This document shows, piece after piece, positions 1 to 10,007 of a stretch of 60,000 nucleotides of DNA. The notes below the pieces were generated by a model. It did not search any database. It worked only from the letters and a program-made list of their open reading frames with translations, and was not told the DNA's origin. The first letter of the stretch is position 1. Each line of letters begins with the position of its first letter. The translations under genes and the position numbers were made by a program. Source of the stretch: Symbiodinium natans (taxonomy: Eukaryota > Sar > Dinophyceae > Suessiales > Symbiodiniaceae); the NCBI GenBank assembly GCA_905221605.1, contig CAJNDS010000336.1, positions 692,501 to 752,500 on the forward strand, given 5' to 3'.

Positions 1-110
1 TAAACCCTAAACCCTAAACCCTAAACCCTAACCCCCAACCCCCAAACCCTAAACCCTGAACCCTGAACCCAAATCCCTAAACCTCAACTTCCCCCAACAC
101 TAGAAAGGGG
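1..110. repeat. CCCTAAA telomere-type tract
   Basis: Runs of CCCTAAA with CCCCAAC and CCCTGAA variants. It could be a true chromosome end or an interstitial tract cut by the window edge; the same repeats recur throughout, so the sequence cannot tell. Confidence 0.9.
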
Positions 111-141
111 CCCAATCTTGCGTTTTCCTTCCCGTCGGCAG

Positions 142-193
142 GCGCTTCGCATGGCCCTTTCAGAGCAAGCTACCTTGAGGCAGCTGTGTTGGG
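142..193 (+). CDS. candidate exon, unknown protein
   Basis: A pyrimidine-rich stretch ending CGGCAG is followed by 17 open codons (ALRMALSEQATLRQLCW plus one base) and then G|GTTTAGGG, where the telomere-type tract supplies the donor. It sits between a CCCTAAA tract on the left and a TTTAGGG tract on the right. No family is recognised. Confidence 0.4.
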
Positions 194-194
194 G

Positions 195-300
195 TTTAGG
201 GTTCAGGGTTCAGGGTTTAGGGTTTTGGGTTGAGGGTTTAGGGTTCAGGGTTCAGGGTTTAGGGCTTAGGGTTTAGGGTTTGGGGTTTAGGGCTCAGAGT
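195..300. repeat. TTTAGGG tract with TTCAGGG variants
   Basis: Heptamer repeats in G-strand orientation with TTCAGGG, TTGAGGG and GCTTAGG variants. Confidence 0.9.
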
Positions 301-345
301 TCATAACCCGACGTTAGAGTTTGGGGGTTAAGGGGTTCCTTTCCT

Positions 346-711
346 TTAGGTTTTGGGGCTCGTCTCGGTGATTGGTTTACCGCTCGACGTGTGACTTCGT
401 TGGCGTCGATCTAGTCGTGGAACCCTGGCGGTGGATTCCAACTTTGAGCTTGTGCAGGGGTTACTACTATTTGCTTCAGAACACCCCCCAAAAATGGTAA
501 ACAAATCTTCTTTATTATCAGGGTAATATGCGGTTTGTTTTAGACAACTTTTTTGGGCCCTTCTCCTTTGAGTTTTATCTTTTGCTCGCGAGCGCTCCTC
601 GTTTGAGTGTCTTCTTTTGCCGGCGTGTCCTTCTTCTTTGAGCTTCTTCTTTTGTGTGGCCCGACCCGCAGTAACCCTACACTTTTTCTTCACGATTTGA
701 AATCCTGACAT
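346..711 (-). CDS. hypothetical 121-codon basic ORF
   Basis: Longest non-repetitive open frame near the left edge. The N-terminal two thirds is very rich in Lys, Arg and Glu (KRRHSNEERSRAKDKTQRRR), the rest is Ser/Thr-rich. It overlaps a TTTGCTTCAGAACACC segment related to a short dispersed element seen near 38.4 and 43.3 kb, so it may be chance. No family recognised. Confidence 0.2.
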   Translation of the reverse strand: MSGFQIVKKKCRVTAGRATQKKKLKEEGHAGKRRHSNEERSRAKDKTQRRRAQKSCLKQTAYYPDNKEDLFTIFGGCSEANSSNPCTSSKLESTARVPRLDRRQRSHTSSGKPITETSPKT

Positions 712-816
712 CGAGTTTGTTTTTTTGGGGGAAGGGGGGATGCGCCCACCATGAAGATGAGGTTTTTTGATACTGAAATCGATTGATTTGGATGGCCTGC
801 AATTTTACCCCAAAAG

Positions 817-881
817 CGCCACGAACGCTCCAGCAAGGGACGGACTTTGTGTGGTGCCAGCTTGTTTAGACAAACAGCCTG
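817..881 (+). CDS. candidate exon with GTAAGT donor
   Basis: Acceptor TTTTACCCCAAAAG, then 21 codons (ATNAPARDGLCVVPACLD...), ending CCTG|GTAAGT, a textbook donor. The next stretch enters TTTAGGG-type repeats. Product unknown. Confidence 0.45.
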
Positions 882-1224
882 GTAAGTTCAGAATGAAGAG
901 CTTTGTCATTTCGGGTTCAAGGGTTTTTGGGTTTAATTTAGGGGTTTGGGTTTAGGGCTTCAGGGTTTAGGGTTTGAGGAGCCCAACCCTAAGCCATACC
1001 TAGGCCCTCCAAACACTCTCTCCCGAAAGTTGCCCCTGAATTCCCCAAACTCCCTCAATTCACTTAATTCCTTGAACTTCCTATATCCCTTAGATTCCAA
1101 AAGCTGCTTAAATAAAGTCCCAGAATTCCCGAAACTCCCGAGACTCCCTAAATTCCCCGATCGCCAGGAGCAGCTTGGTCGTTCCTGGGAAGGCAGGGGC
1201 CTAGGTCACCCAAATTATGCCCTG

Positions 1225-1325
1225 AGTTGAGGGTTTAGGGTTTAGGGTTTAGGGTGTAGGGTTTAGGGTTTAGGGGGGTTGAGGGGTTGAGGGGTTGAAG
1301 GTTGAGGGTTTTAAGGTTTAGGGTT
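1225..1325. repeat. TTTAGGG / TTGAGGG tract
   Basis: Heptamers in G-strand orientation leading directly into a foldback element. Confidence 0.9.
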
Positions 1326-1327
1326 GC

Positions 1328-1423
1328 GATGTTCCCCCTTTTTCTAACAGTCCTTTTTGGTTGTTATAGTACCCTCAATAATCATCCCTATTATGGACTG
1401 TTAGTATGAGGGGGAACATCCCA
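1328..1423. mobile_element. MITE-like family A, copy 1
   Basis: About 95 bp with terminal inverted repeats: GATGTTCCCCC...CTAACAGTCC at the left and GGACTGTTAG...GGGGGAACATCCC at the right. Copies of the same family lie near 3.2, 19.6, 44.5, 46.0, 47.5 and 56.3 kb. It encodes nothing, so any movement would depend on an outside transposase. Confidence 0.75.
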
Positions 1424-1489
1424 AGTTTAGGGTGTACCCCTCTGAATAGCAGTGGCGTTGCAGGTCTCAGCCTCCATCCTTCGAAAGAT

Positions 1490-1690
1490 CCTCGGGTTTA
1501 GGGTTTAGGGTTTAGGGTTTAGGGTTTAGGGTTTAGGGTTTAGGGTGCTCGGGCGGTAGGGCGTGGGATGATCAGGGTGTAGGGAATAGGGTTTAGAGTG
1601 TAGGGTGTATGGTGACCACGGTGCAGGGTTTAGGGTGTAGGGCTTTGGCTGCTTTTTGCATTTTTAGGGTTTTGGGGAGTCAGGGTGGGT
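1490..1690. repeat. TTTAGGG tract, right part degenerate
   Basis: Seven clean heptamers followed by diverged AGGGTGT and AGGGTTT units. Confidence 0.85.
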
Positions 1691-1777
1691 TTCATGAACG
1701 CCTAGATTCGAAATACAAAGCTAGGCACATCAGGCTGATTCAGCCTATACCCAGCTGCACTTCAAGCCCTGAATCAA

Positions 1778-1880
1778 ACCCTAAACCCCTAAACCCTAAG
1801 CCCTAGACCCTAAACCCCAAACCCCAAACCCTAAACCCCAAACCCTAAACCCTAATCCCTCAACCCTGAACCCTGAACCG
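1778..1880. repeat. CCCTAAA / CCCCAAA tract
   Basis: C-strand heptamers with CCCCAAA and CCCTGAA variants to the left of the next island. Confidence 0.9.
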
Positions 1881-1885
1881 TGAAC

Positions 1886-1951
1886 TCTGGCTGTCTGGTC
1901 TCCGAGTCCTTCGCTTGTTACCTGGGTTTGGAAGGCCAAGACCCGAGCCTC
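1886..1951 (-). CDS. candidate exon, unknown protein
   Basis: On the minus strand ACGATTTAG precedes 22 codons (EARVLAFQTQVTSEGLGDQT...) and the donor is AGA|GTTCACGG running into TTCAGGG repeats. CCCTAAA lies on the left and TTTAGGG on the right of the + strand. Confidence 0.4.
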
Positions 1952-2041
1952 CTAAATCGTGAATCCCTACCTCTGAATGGGCAGTTTAGGGTTTAGGGTT
2001 TAGGGTTTAGGGTTTAGGGTTTAGGGTTTAGGCAGTTCTCT

Positions 2042-2127
2042 GAAGCCGGGTACCTTTTGGGGGTCCCCTACATCGTACGGCACCCATTGTTATGGACCCC
2101 CCCGCAAAAAGACCCCTGCTTTCGAGA
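2042..2127. mobile_element. family D foldback fragment
   Basis: Contains GGTACCTTTTGGGGGTCC near the left and GACCCCTGCTTTCGAGA near the right. Similar GGTACC..GGGTCC..TTTCGGAAACC motifs recur near 9.8, 22.9, 35.1, 45.0, 49.6, 52.8 and 53.5 kb. Confidence 0.4.
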
Positions 2128-2159
2128 ACTAACATCTGAAGCCCGAAGCCCCGAAACTC

Positions 2160-2214
2160 ACAGGCTCACACCCAACCCCTAAATCCATCAACCCTCACGA
2201 GTTTGTGATCCCTA

Positions 2215-2245
<31 letters not shown>

Positions 2246-2484
2246 AAAAAACGACTTAACCCCCCAAACCCCAAACCCCCAAACCCCCAACCCCCAAACC
2301 CCCAAACCCCCAAACCCCCAAACCCCAAACCCAAACCCCCCCCCAACCCCCAACCCCCAACCCCCAAACCCCCAAAACCCCAAACCCCCAACCCCCAAAC
2401 CCCCCCAAACCCCCAAACCCCCAAAAACCCCCCAAACCCCCAACCCCCAACCCCAACCCCCAACCCCAAACCCCCAAACCCCCA

Positions 2485-2526
<42 letters not shown>

Positions 2527-2528
2527 AA
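2160..2528. repeat. poly-C/poly-A composites around a CCCCCAAA tract
   Basis: A run of about 20 C then 15 A, a long degenerate CCCCAAA/CCCCCAA tract, then about 30 C followed by A-rich sequence. The proline- or glycine-rich ORFs here are translations of the repeat. Confidence 0.9.
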
Positions 2529-2574
2529 CAAAAACAAAATTAAACAACTCTAAAAACCCTAAAGCACTTAAAGC

Positions 2575-2677
2575 AAATCCCCAGAACCCATAGGATGCCT
2601 GCACCCTGGCATCCCTCTCGTTCTCCTGGTAGAATTCCTTCAAGGGTATATGGTAGGGGACTTTGAGCCAGTAGACC
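2575..2677 (-). CDS. candidate exon, unknown protein
   Basis: Minus strand: the TTCAGGGTTCAG repeat ends in the acceptor, then 34 codons including VYWLKVPYHIPLKEFYQENE, rich in aromatic and charged residues and with G/C-ending codons. The right boundary would need a GC donor (TTT|GCTTTAAG). Product not recognised. Confidence 0.45.
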
Positions 2678-2679
2678 CT

Positions 2680-2806
2680 GAACCCTGAACCCTAAACCCT
2701 AAACCCCAAACCCCAAACCCCAAACCCCAAACCCTAAACCCTAAACCCTAAACCCTAAACCCTAAACCCTAAACCCTAAACCCTAAACCCTAAACCCTAA
2801 ACCCTA
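2680..2806. repeat. CCCTAAA tract
   Basis: Regular heptamers, with CCCTGAA and CCCCAAA at the left end. Confidence 0.95.
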
Positions 2807-2821
2807 CGAAGAACCAGTAAG

Positions 2822-2923
2822 ACCATCTACCGGCCCGCCAGCCCAATGGCTGGGTCCTCGAATCTTCGCTTTTGGACTACTTTGCCTTCACTGACCGGGC
2901 CGTGGCGTTCAAGGCGGTTCAGG
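2822..2923 (+). CDS. candidate exon, unknown protein
   Basis: AG acceptor (CAGTAAG), then 33 codons with strong G/C-ending codon use, ending LLDYFAFTDRAVAFKAVQ, and donor CAGG|GTTTAGGG. A CCCTAAA tract lies upstream and a TTTAGGG tract downstream, the usual arrangement in this window. Confidence 0.5.
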
Positions 2924-3050
2924 GTTTAGGGTTTAGGGTTTAGGGCTAGGGTTTAGGGTTTAGGGTTTAGGGCTAGGGTTTAGGGTTTAGGGTTTCGGGT
3001 TTAGGGTTTAGGGTTTAGGGTTTAGGGTTGTTTAGGGTTTAGGGTTCAGG
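2924..3050. repeat. TTTAGGG tract
   Basis: G-strand heptamers with a few TAGGGCTAGGG deletions. Confidence 0.95.
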
Positions 3051-3169
3051 GCTTCGGGATTCGGGCCCCATATTTCGGGAATTTTCTGGATTGGCAGCGC
3101 CTAACTAAACCTACAGAACCCCTACGAAATCCGACAAGCCTACAAACGACCCAACTAGGCCCACAATCT

Positions 3170-3222
3170 GGGATGCTCCCGCCTTATACTAACAGTCCTT
3201 AAACGGGATTATAGTACCCCCC
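3170..3222. mobile_element. MITE-like family A, 5' half
   Basis: GGGATGCTCCCGCCTTATAC and CTAACAGTCC match the left arm of family A; the right arm is replaced by CCCTAAA-like repeats. This leads into the large foldback structure. Confidence 0.5.
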
Positions 3223-3335
3223 CCTATCACAACCCCAAACCCTAAACCCAAAACCCAAAACCCTTCATAGGGATTATGTACGAAGGACCTTTAGGTATAA
3301 TGTGAGGTAGGCCTCTTTGTTTAGTATTGGGGGCC

Positions 3336-6300
3336 TAGCCCGGGCTTCCCCCCAATACTGAATCACGAGCCCGGGCCTCCCCCCAATACTAAATCACGAG
3401 CCCGGCCCTCCCCCCAATACTAAATCACGAGCCCGCGCTTCCCCCCAATACTAAATCACGAGCCCGCGCTTCCCCCCAATACTAAATCACGAGCCCGGGC
3501 TTCCCCCCAATACTAAATCACGAGCCCGGGCTCGTAATTTAGTATTGGGGGAATTTCTATTTCAAAGATTTCAAAGATTTCAAAGGTTGCAAAAGGCGAG
3601 GGAAACTCCCGGGAAGTTTCCCAAACCTTTTGCAACCTTTGAAATCTTTGAAATCTTTGAAATCTTTGAAATAGAAATTCCCCCCGGGCTTCCCCAATAC
3701 TAAACCACGAGCCCGGGCTTCCCCCCAATACTAAATCACGAGCCCGGGCTTCCCCCCAATATTAAATCACGAGCCCGGGCTTCACCCCTAATACTAAATC
3801 ACGAGCCCAGCCCTCCCCCCAATACTAAATCACGAGCCCGGGCCTCCCCCCAATACTAAATCACGAGCCCGGCCCTCCCCCCAATACTAAATCACGAGCG
3901 CGCGCTTCCCCCCAATACTAAATCACGAGCCCGCGCTTCCCCCCAATACTAAATCACGAGCCCGGGCTTCCCCCCAATACTAAATCACGAGCCCGGGCTC
4001 GTAATTTAGTATTGGGGGAATTTCTATTTCAAAGATTTCAAAGATTTCAAAGATTTCAAAGATTTCAAAGGCTGCAAAAGGCGAGGGAAACTCCCGGGAA
4101 GTTTCCCAAACCTTTTGCAACCTTTGAAATCTTTGAAATCTTTGAAATAGAAATTCCCCCCGGGCTTCCCCAATACTAAACCACGAGCCCGGGCTTCCCC
4201 CCAATACTAAATCACGAGCCCGGGCTTCCCCCCAATATTAAATCACGAGCCCGGGCTTCACCCCTAATACTAAATCACGAGCCCAGCCCTCCCCCCAGTA
4301 CTAAATCACGAGCCCGGGCCTCCCCCCAATACTAAATCACGAGCCCGGCCTCCCCCCACTACTAAATCCGAGCCCGGCTTCCCCCAATCCTATCACTGAC
4401 CCGCTTCCCCCATACTAAATCACGAGCCCGGGGCTTCCCCCCAATACTAAATCACGAGCCCGGGCTCGTAATTTAGTATTGGGGGAATTTCTATTTCAAA
4501 GATTTCAAAGATTTCAAAGATTTCAAAGGTTGCAAAAGGCGAGGGAAACTCCCGGGAAGTTTCCCAAACCTTTTGCAACCTTTGAAATCTTTGAAATCTT
4601 TGAAATCTTTGAAATAGAAATTCCCCGGGCTTCCCCAATACTAAACCACGAGCCCGGGCTTCCCCCCAATACTAAATCACGAGCCCGGGCTTCCCCCCAA
4701 TATTAAATCACGAGCCCGGGCTTCACCCCTAATACTAAATCACGAGCCCGGCCCTCCCCCCAATACTAAATCACGAGCCCGGGCCTCCCCCCAATACTAA
4801 ATCACGAGCCCGGCCCTCCCCCAAATACTAAATCACGAGCCCGGGCCTCCCCCCAATACTAAATCACGAGCCCGGGCTCGTAATTTAGTATTGGGGGAAT
4901 TTCTATTTCAAAGATTTCAAAGAACAACCAGAGACAAAGATTGCAAAAGGCGGGGGAAACTCCCGGGAAGTTTCCCAAACCTTTTGCAACCTTTGAAATC
5001 TTTGAAATCTTTGGAATCTTTGAAATCTTTGAAATAGAAATTCCCCCCGGGCTTCCCCAATACTAAACCACGAGCCCGGGCTTCCCCCCAATACTAAATC
5101 ACGAGCCCGGGCTTCCCCCCAATACTAAATCACGAGCCCGGCTTCACCCCTAATACTAAATCACGAGCCCGGCCCTCCCCCCAATACTAAATCACGAGCC
5201 CGGGCCTCCCCCCAATACTAAATCACGAGCCCGGCCCTCCCCCCAATACTAAATCACGAGCCCGGGCTTCCCCCCAATACTAAATCACGAGCCCGGGCTC
5301 GTAATTTAGTATTGGGGGAATTTCTATTTCAAAGACTTCAAAGATTTCAAAGATTTCAAAGGTTGCAAAAGGCGGGGGAAACTCCCGGGAAGTTTCCCAA
5401 ACCTTTTGCAACCTTTGAAATCTTTGAAATCTTTGAAATAGAAATTCCCCCCGGGCTTCCCCAATACTAAACCACGAGCCCGGGCTTCCCCCCAATACTA
5501 AATCACGAGCCCGGGCTTCCCCCCAATACTAAATCAGGAGCCCGGGCTTCACCCCTAATACTAAATCACGAGCCCGGCCCTCCCCCCAATACTAAATCAC
5601 GAGCCCGGGCCTCCCCCCAATATTAAATCACGAGCCCGGCCCTCCCCCAAATACTAAATCACGAGCCCGGGCCTCCCCCCAATACTAAATCACGAGCCCG
5701 GGCTCGTAATTTAGTATTGGGGGAGTTTCTATTTCAAAGATTTCAAAGGTTGCAAAAGGCGGGGGAAACTCCCGGGAAGTTTCCCAAACCTTTTGCAACC
5801 TTTGAAATCTTTGAAATCTTTGAAATCTTTGAAATAGAAATTCCCCCCGGGCTCCCCAAGACTAAACCACGAGCCCGGGCTTTCCCCCAATACGAAATCA
5901 CGAGCCCGGGCTTCACCCCTAATACTAAATCACGAGCCCGGCCCTCCCCCCAATACTAATCACGAGCCCGGGCCTCCCCCCAATACTAAATCACGAGCCC
6001 GGCCCTCCCCCAAATACTAAATCACGAGCCCGGGCCTCCCCCCAATACTAAATCACGAGCCCGGGCTCGTAATTTAGTACTGGGGGAATTTCTATTTCAA
6101 AGATTTCAAAGATTTCAAAGATTTCAAAGGTTGCCAAAGGCGGGGGAAACTCCCGGGAAGTTTCCCAAACCTTTTGCAACCTTTGAAATCTTTGAAATCT
6201 TTGAAATCTTTGAAATAGAAATTCCCGCCGGGCTTCCCCAATACTAAACCACGAGCCCGGGCTTCCCCCCAATACTAAATCACGAGCCCGGGCTTCCCAC

Positions 6301-7560
6301 CAATACTAAATCACGAGCCCGGGCTTCACCCCTAATACTAAATCACGAGCCCGGCCCTCCCCCCAATACTAAATCACGAGCCCAGGCCTCTCCCCAATAC
6401 TAAATCACGAGCCCGGCCCTCCCCCCAATACTAAATCACGAGCCCGGATTTCCCCCCAATACTAAATCACGAGCCCGGGCTCGTAATTTAGTATTGGGGG
6501 AATTTTTATTTCAAAGATTTCAAAGATTTCAAAGATTTCAAAGGTTGCAAAAGGCGGGGGAAACTCCCGGGAAGTTTCCCAAACCTTTTGCAACCTTTGA
6601 AATCTTTGAAATCTTTGAAATAGAAATTCCCCCCGGGCTTCCCCAATACTAAACCACGAGCCCGGGCTTCCCCCCAATCTAAATCACGAGCCCGGGCTTC
6701 CCCCCAATACTAGATCACGAGCCCGGGCTCGTAATTTAGATTGGGGAATTTCTATTTCAAAGATTTCAAAGATTTCAAAGGTTGCAAAAGGCGGGGGAAA
6801 TTCCCGGGAGTTTCCCCGCCTTTTGCAACCTTTGAAATCTTTGAAACTTTGAAATCTTTGAAATAGAAATTCCCCCCGGGCTTCCCCAATACTAAACCAC
6901 GAGCCCGGGCTTCCCCCCAATACTAAATCACGAGCCCGGGCTTCCCCCCAATACTAGATCACGAGCCCGGGCTCGTAATTTAGCATTGGGGGAATTTCTA
7001 TTTCAAAGATTTCAAAGATTTCAACCTAATCTTTGAAATCTTTGAAATCTTTGAAATAGAAATTCCCCCAATACTAAATCACGAGCCCGGGCTTCCCCCC
7101 AATACTAAATCACGAGCCCGGGCCTCCCCCCAATACTAAATCACGAGCCCGGCCCTCCCCCCAATACTAAATCACGAGCCCGGGCTTCCCCCCAATACTA
7201 AATCACGAGCCCGGGCTCGTAATTTAGTATTGGGGGAGTTTCTATTTCAAAGATTTCAAAGATTTCAAAGATTTCAAAGGTTGCAAAAGGCGGGGGAAAC
7301 TCCCGGGAAGTTTCCCAAACCTTTTGCAACCTTTGAAATCTTTGAAATCTTTGAAATAGAAATTCCCGCCGGGTTTCCCCAATACTAAACCACGAGCCCG
7401 GGCTACCCCAATACTAAATCACGAGCCCGGGCTTCCCCCCAATACTAAATCAGGAGCCCGGGCTTCACCCCTAATACTAAATCACGAGCCCGGCCCTCCC
7501 CCCAATACTAAATCACGAGCCCGGGCCTCTCCCCAACACTAAATCACGAGCCCGGCCCTC
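3336..7560 (+). repeat. 31-bp satellite with hairpins, left arm
   Basis: The unit is CCCCCCAATACTAAATCACG followed by AGCCCGGGCTT (31 bp), with small C/T changes. Every 250-480 bp a hairpin of about 160 bp interrupts it, near 3535, 4005, 4475, 4885, 5300, 5712, 6078, 6485, 6735, 6980 (core deleted) and 7222. Unit plus hairpin forms a higher-order repeat. FEIFEIFEI-type ORFs are frames through the hairpin stems. Confidence 0.9.
3535..3690. repeat. representative hairpin of the satellite
   Basis: AATTTCTATTTCAAAGATTT on the left pairs with AAATCTTTGAAATAGAAATT on the right; inner arms TTGCAAAAGG and CCTTTTGCAA close on a centre containing CTCCCGGGAAG. The ATTTCAAAG unit is itself tandem (2-5 copies) and varies between hairpins. 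Confidence 0.9.
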
Positions 7561-9315
7561 CCTCGAGCTCGGATTTAGTATTGGGGGGAAGCCCGGGCTC
7601 GTGGTTTAGTATTGGGGAAGCCCGGGGGGAATTTCTATTTCAAAGATTTCAAAGATTTCAAAGGGTGCAAAAGGTTTGGGAAACTTCCCGGGAGTTTCCC
7701 CCGCCTTTTGCAACCTTTGAAATCTTTGAAATCTTTGAAATCTTTGAAATAGAAATTCCCCCAATACTAAATTACGAGCCCGGGCTCGTGATTTAGTATT
7801 GGGGGGAGGCCCGGGCTCGTGATTTAGTATTTGGGGGAGGGCCGGGCTCGTGATTTAGTATTGGGGAGAGGCCCGGGCTCGTGATTTAGTATTGGGGGGA
7901 GGGCCGGGCTCGTGATTTTGTATTAGGGGTGAAGCCCGGGCTCGTGATTTCGTATTGGGGGGAAGCCCGGGCTCGTGATTTAGTATTGGGGGGAAGCCCG
8001 GGCTCGTGGTTTAGTATTGGGGAGAGGCCCGGGCTCGTGATTTAGTATTGGGGGGAAGCCCGGGCTCGTGATTTAGTATTGGGGGGAAGGGCCGGGCTCG
8101 TGATTTAGTATTGGGGGGAAGCGCGGGCTCGTGATTTAGTATTGGGGGGAGGGCCGGGCTCGTGATTTAATATTGGGGAGGCCCGGGGGGAATTTCTATT
8201 TCAAAGATTTCAATCATTTCAAAGATTTCAAAGGTTGCAAAAGGCGGGGGAAACTCCCGGGAAGTTTCCCAAACCTTTTGCAACCTTTGAAATCTTTGAA
8301 ATCTTTGAAATAGAAATTCCCCCAATACTAAATTACGAGCCCGGGCTCGTGATTTAGTATTGGGGGGAAGCCCGGGCTCGTGATTTAGTATTGGGGGGAG
8401 GGCCGGGCTCGTGATTTAGTATTGGGGAGAGGCCCGGGCTCGTGATTTAGTATTGGGGGGAGGGCCGGGCTCGTGATTTAGTATTAGGGGTGAAGCCCGG
8501 GCTCGTGATTTAGTATTGGGGGGAAGCCCGGGCTCGTGATTTAGTATTGGGGGGAAGCCCGGGCTCGTGGTTTAGTATTGGGGAAGCCCGGGGGGAATTT
8601 CTATTTCAAAGATTTCAAAGATTTCAAAGATTTCAAAGGTCGCAAAAGGTTTGGGAAACTTCCCGGGAGTTTCCCCCGCCTTTTGCAACCTTTGAAATCT
8701 TTGAAATCTTTGAAATCTTTGAAATAGAAATTCCCCCAATACTAAATTACGAGCCCGGGCTCGTGATTTAGTATTGGGGGGAGGCCCGGGCTCGTGATTT
8801 AGTATTTGGGGGAGGGCCGGGCTCGTGATTCAGTATTGGGGGGAGGGCCGGGCTCGTGATTTAGTATTGGGGGGAGGGCCGGGCTCGTGATTTAGTATTA
8901 GGGGTGAAGCCCGGGCTCGTGATTTCGTATTGGGGGGAAGCCCGGGCTCGTGATTTAGTATTGGGGGAAAGCCCGGGCTCGTGGTTTAGTATTGGGGAAG
9001 CAAGGGGGGAATTTCTATTTCAAAGATTTCAAAGATTTCAAAGGTTGCAAAAGGTTTGGGAAACTTCCCGGGAGTTTCCCCCGCCTTTTGCAACCTTTGA
9101 AATCTTTGAAATCTTTGAAATAGAAATTCCCCCAATACTAAATTACGAGCCCGGGCTCGTGATTTAGTATTGGGGGGAAGCCCGGGCTCGTGGTTTAGTA
9201 TTGGGGGGAAGCGCGGGCTCGTGATTTAGTATTGGGGGGAGGGCCGGGCTCGTGATTTAGTATTGGGGGGAGGCCCGGGCTCGTGATTCAGTATTGGGGG
9301 GAAGCCCGGGCTAGG
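7561..9315 (-). repeat. 31-bp satellite with hairpins, right (inverted) arm
   Basis: The same satellite on the opposite strand (GATTTAGTATTGGGGGGAAG), starting at a CTCGAGCTCG switch point. Hairpins lie near 7620, 8185, 8590 and 9005. This arm is less than half as long as the left arm. Confidence 0.9.
8185..8335. repeat. hairpin flipped relative to its arm
   Basis: In the right arm the other hairpins read GGTTTGGGAAACTTCCCGGG across the centre. This one reads GGCGGGGGAAACTCCCGGGA, the left-arm orientation, while its flanking satellite keeps the right-arm orientation. Confidence 0.75.
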
Positions 9316-9374
9316 CCCCCAATACTAAACAAAGAGGCTACCTCACATTATACCTAAAGGTCCTTCGTACATAG

Positions 9375-9435
9375 GGTTTATAGGCTTTACAGGGTTTATA
9401 GGGTTTAGGGTTTAGGGTTTGGGGGGGGGCGGGGG
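9375..9435. repeat. TTTAGGG-like tract and poly-G
   Basis: AGGGTTTATAGG units, then AGGGTTTAGGG and a G-rich run abut the foldback structure. Confidence 0.85.
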
Positions 9436-9590
9436 GAGTTGGCAGGATTTATACTACACAGTTTCGGCAAGCCATGTGGTTGAGATGAAGCACCCCATTT
9501 GAAGAGCCACGAAGAGGTCTTCCAAGACACTAGACCCTAAACCCCAAACCCTCAACCCGCAACCCCCGACCCGCAGTCAGTCCAAGATGC

Positions 9591-9662
9591 GTAGCGCAAG
9601 AGGCGCATCACCCGAATGCCCCGCATGGCACGTGCGAGCCGCAGCATCCGCATGAAGAGCAA
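9591..9662 (-). CDS. voltage-gated cation channel, S4 exon
   Basis: On the minus strand, acceptor GTGCTCAG is followed by 24 codons beginning LLFMRMLRLARAMRG and ending RVMRLLRY: seven arginines at every third position, the signature of an S4 voltage sensor. A GC donor (TAC|GCATCT) would end it here; reading on gives ASWTD. Downstream (left) is TTTAGGG-type repeat on the minus strand, upstream a CCCTAAA-type stretch. S1-S3 exons of the same strand lie upstream at 12.4-15.1 kb. The pore exons were not found; they would lie further left, beyond the 6-kb foldback or outside the window. Confidence 0.75.
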
Positions 9663-9740
9663 CTGAGCACATAGGGTTAGGCTTTAGCGTTTACATGGGT
9701 AGTTCTGTACAGTAGGCTTCCTTTCTAGGATCCCTTTTTA

Positions 9741-9806
9741 AAGGGTGCCGCCTTATACTGGGTACCCCAAAAGGGACCCCTACTTTCGGAAACCCTCATA
9801 TAGGGT
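9741..9806. mobile_element. family D fragment
   Basis: GGGTACCCCAAAAGGGACCC followed by CTACTTTCGGAAACCCTCAT matches other family D copies. Confidence 0.45.
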
Positions 9807-9899
9807 TTAGACATTGAGGTTGAGGCTTTGCTGACCACATTGACATGAGGGGGTTTCCGCAGATACTAGATGTTCGTGTAGCAAGGTGTGCCCATCCTT

Positions 9900-10007
9900 C
9901 CCAGAGACTCCAAAACTCCCTACTAAGGATTATCCCCTAAACTATAATAGGAACCCAGATATGATTCAAGGCATATTCCTTGACTAAGAGGTATTGGAGT
10001 CTCTGGG
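9900..10007. mobile_element. MITE-like family C, copy 1
   Basis: Terminal inverted repeats CCCAGAGACTCC and GGAGTCTCTGGG with an AT-rich centre. A second copy is at 57791-57877. Confidence 0.7.

Larger units (their letters stand above)
3276..9374. mobile_element. 6-kb foldback structure with terminal inverted repeats
   Basis: The left end TGTACGAAGGACC...GGTATAATGTGAGG recurs inverted at the right end (CCTCACATTATACC...GGTCCTTCGTACA), followed by TTAGTATTGGGGGCCTAGCC; one base of indel was noticed over about 120 bp, including a shared odd satellite unit with CTGAATC. Inside are two opposed arrays of a 31-bp satellite and 15 long hairpins. No transposase is visible. It could be an old inverted duplication of a satellite rather than a mobile element. 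Confidence 0.7.

Noticed and set aside
1-110. True chromosome end
   Set aside because: C-strand repeats at the left edge fit a telomere, but equal or longer tracts in both orientations occur throughout, so the call is not supported.
2195-2643. Gly/Trp- and Pro-rich ORFs
   Set aside because: Frames through CCCCAAA and poly-C repeats; the same applies to ORFs at 28515, 37990, 42401-42849, 44692, 55762 and 56362.
3513-9167. Family of ~71-residue ORFs (FQRFQRFQRLQK / FEIFEIFEI)
   Set aside because: They are translations of the hairpin stems, occur on both strands because the stems are palindromic, and vary only with the repeat number.
3336-9315. CRISPR-like regularly repeated 31-bp units
   Set aside because: The units are contiguous satellite copies without unique spacers, no cas genes occur, and the rest of the window is clearly eukaryotic.
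9470-9530. Minus-strand frame VLEDLFVALQMGCFISTT next to the S4 exon
   Set aside because: It has coding-like codons and a CTAG acceptor, but does not resemble the S4-S5 linker or S5 of the channel and lies in the wrong tract polarity.
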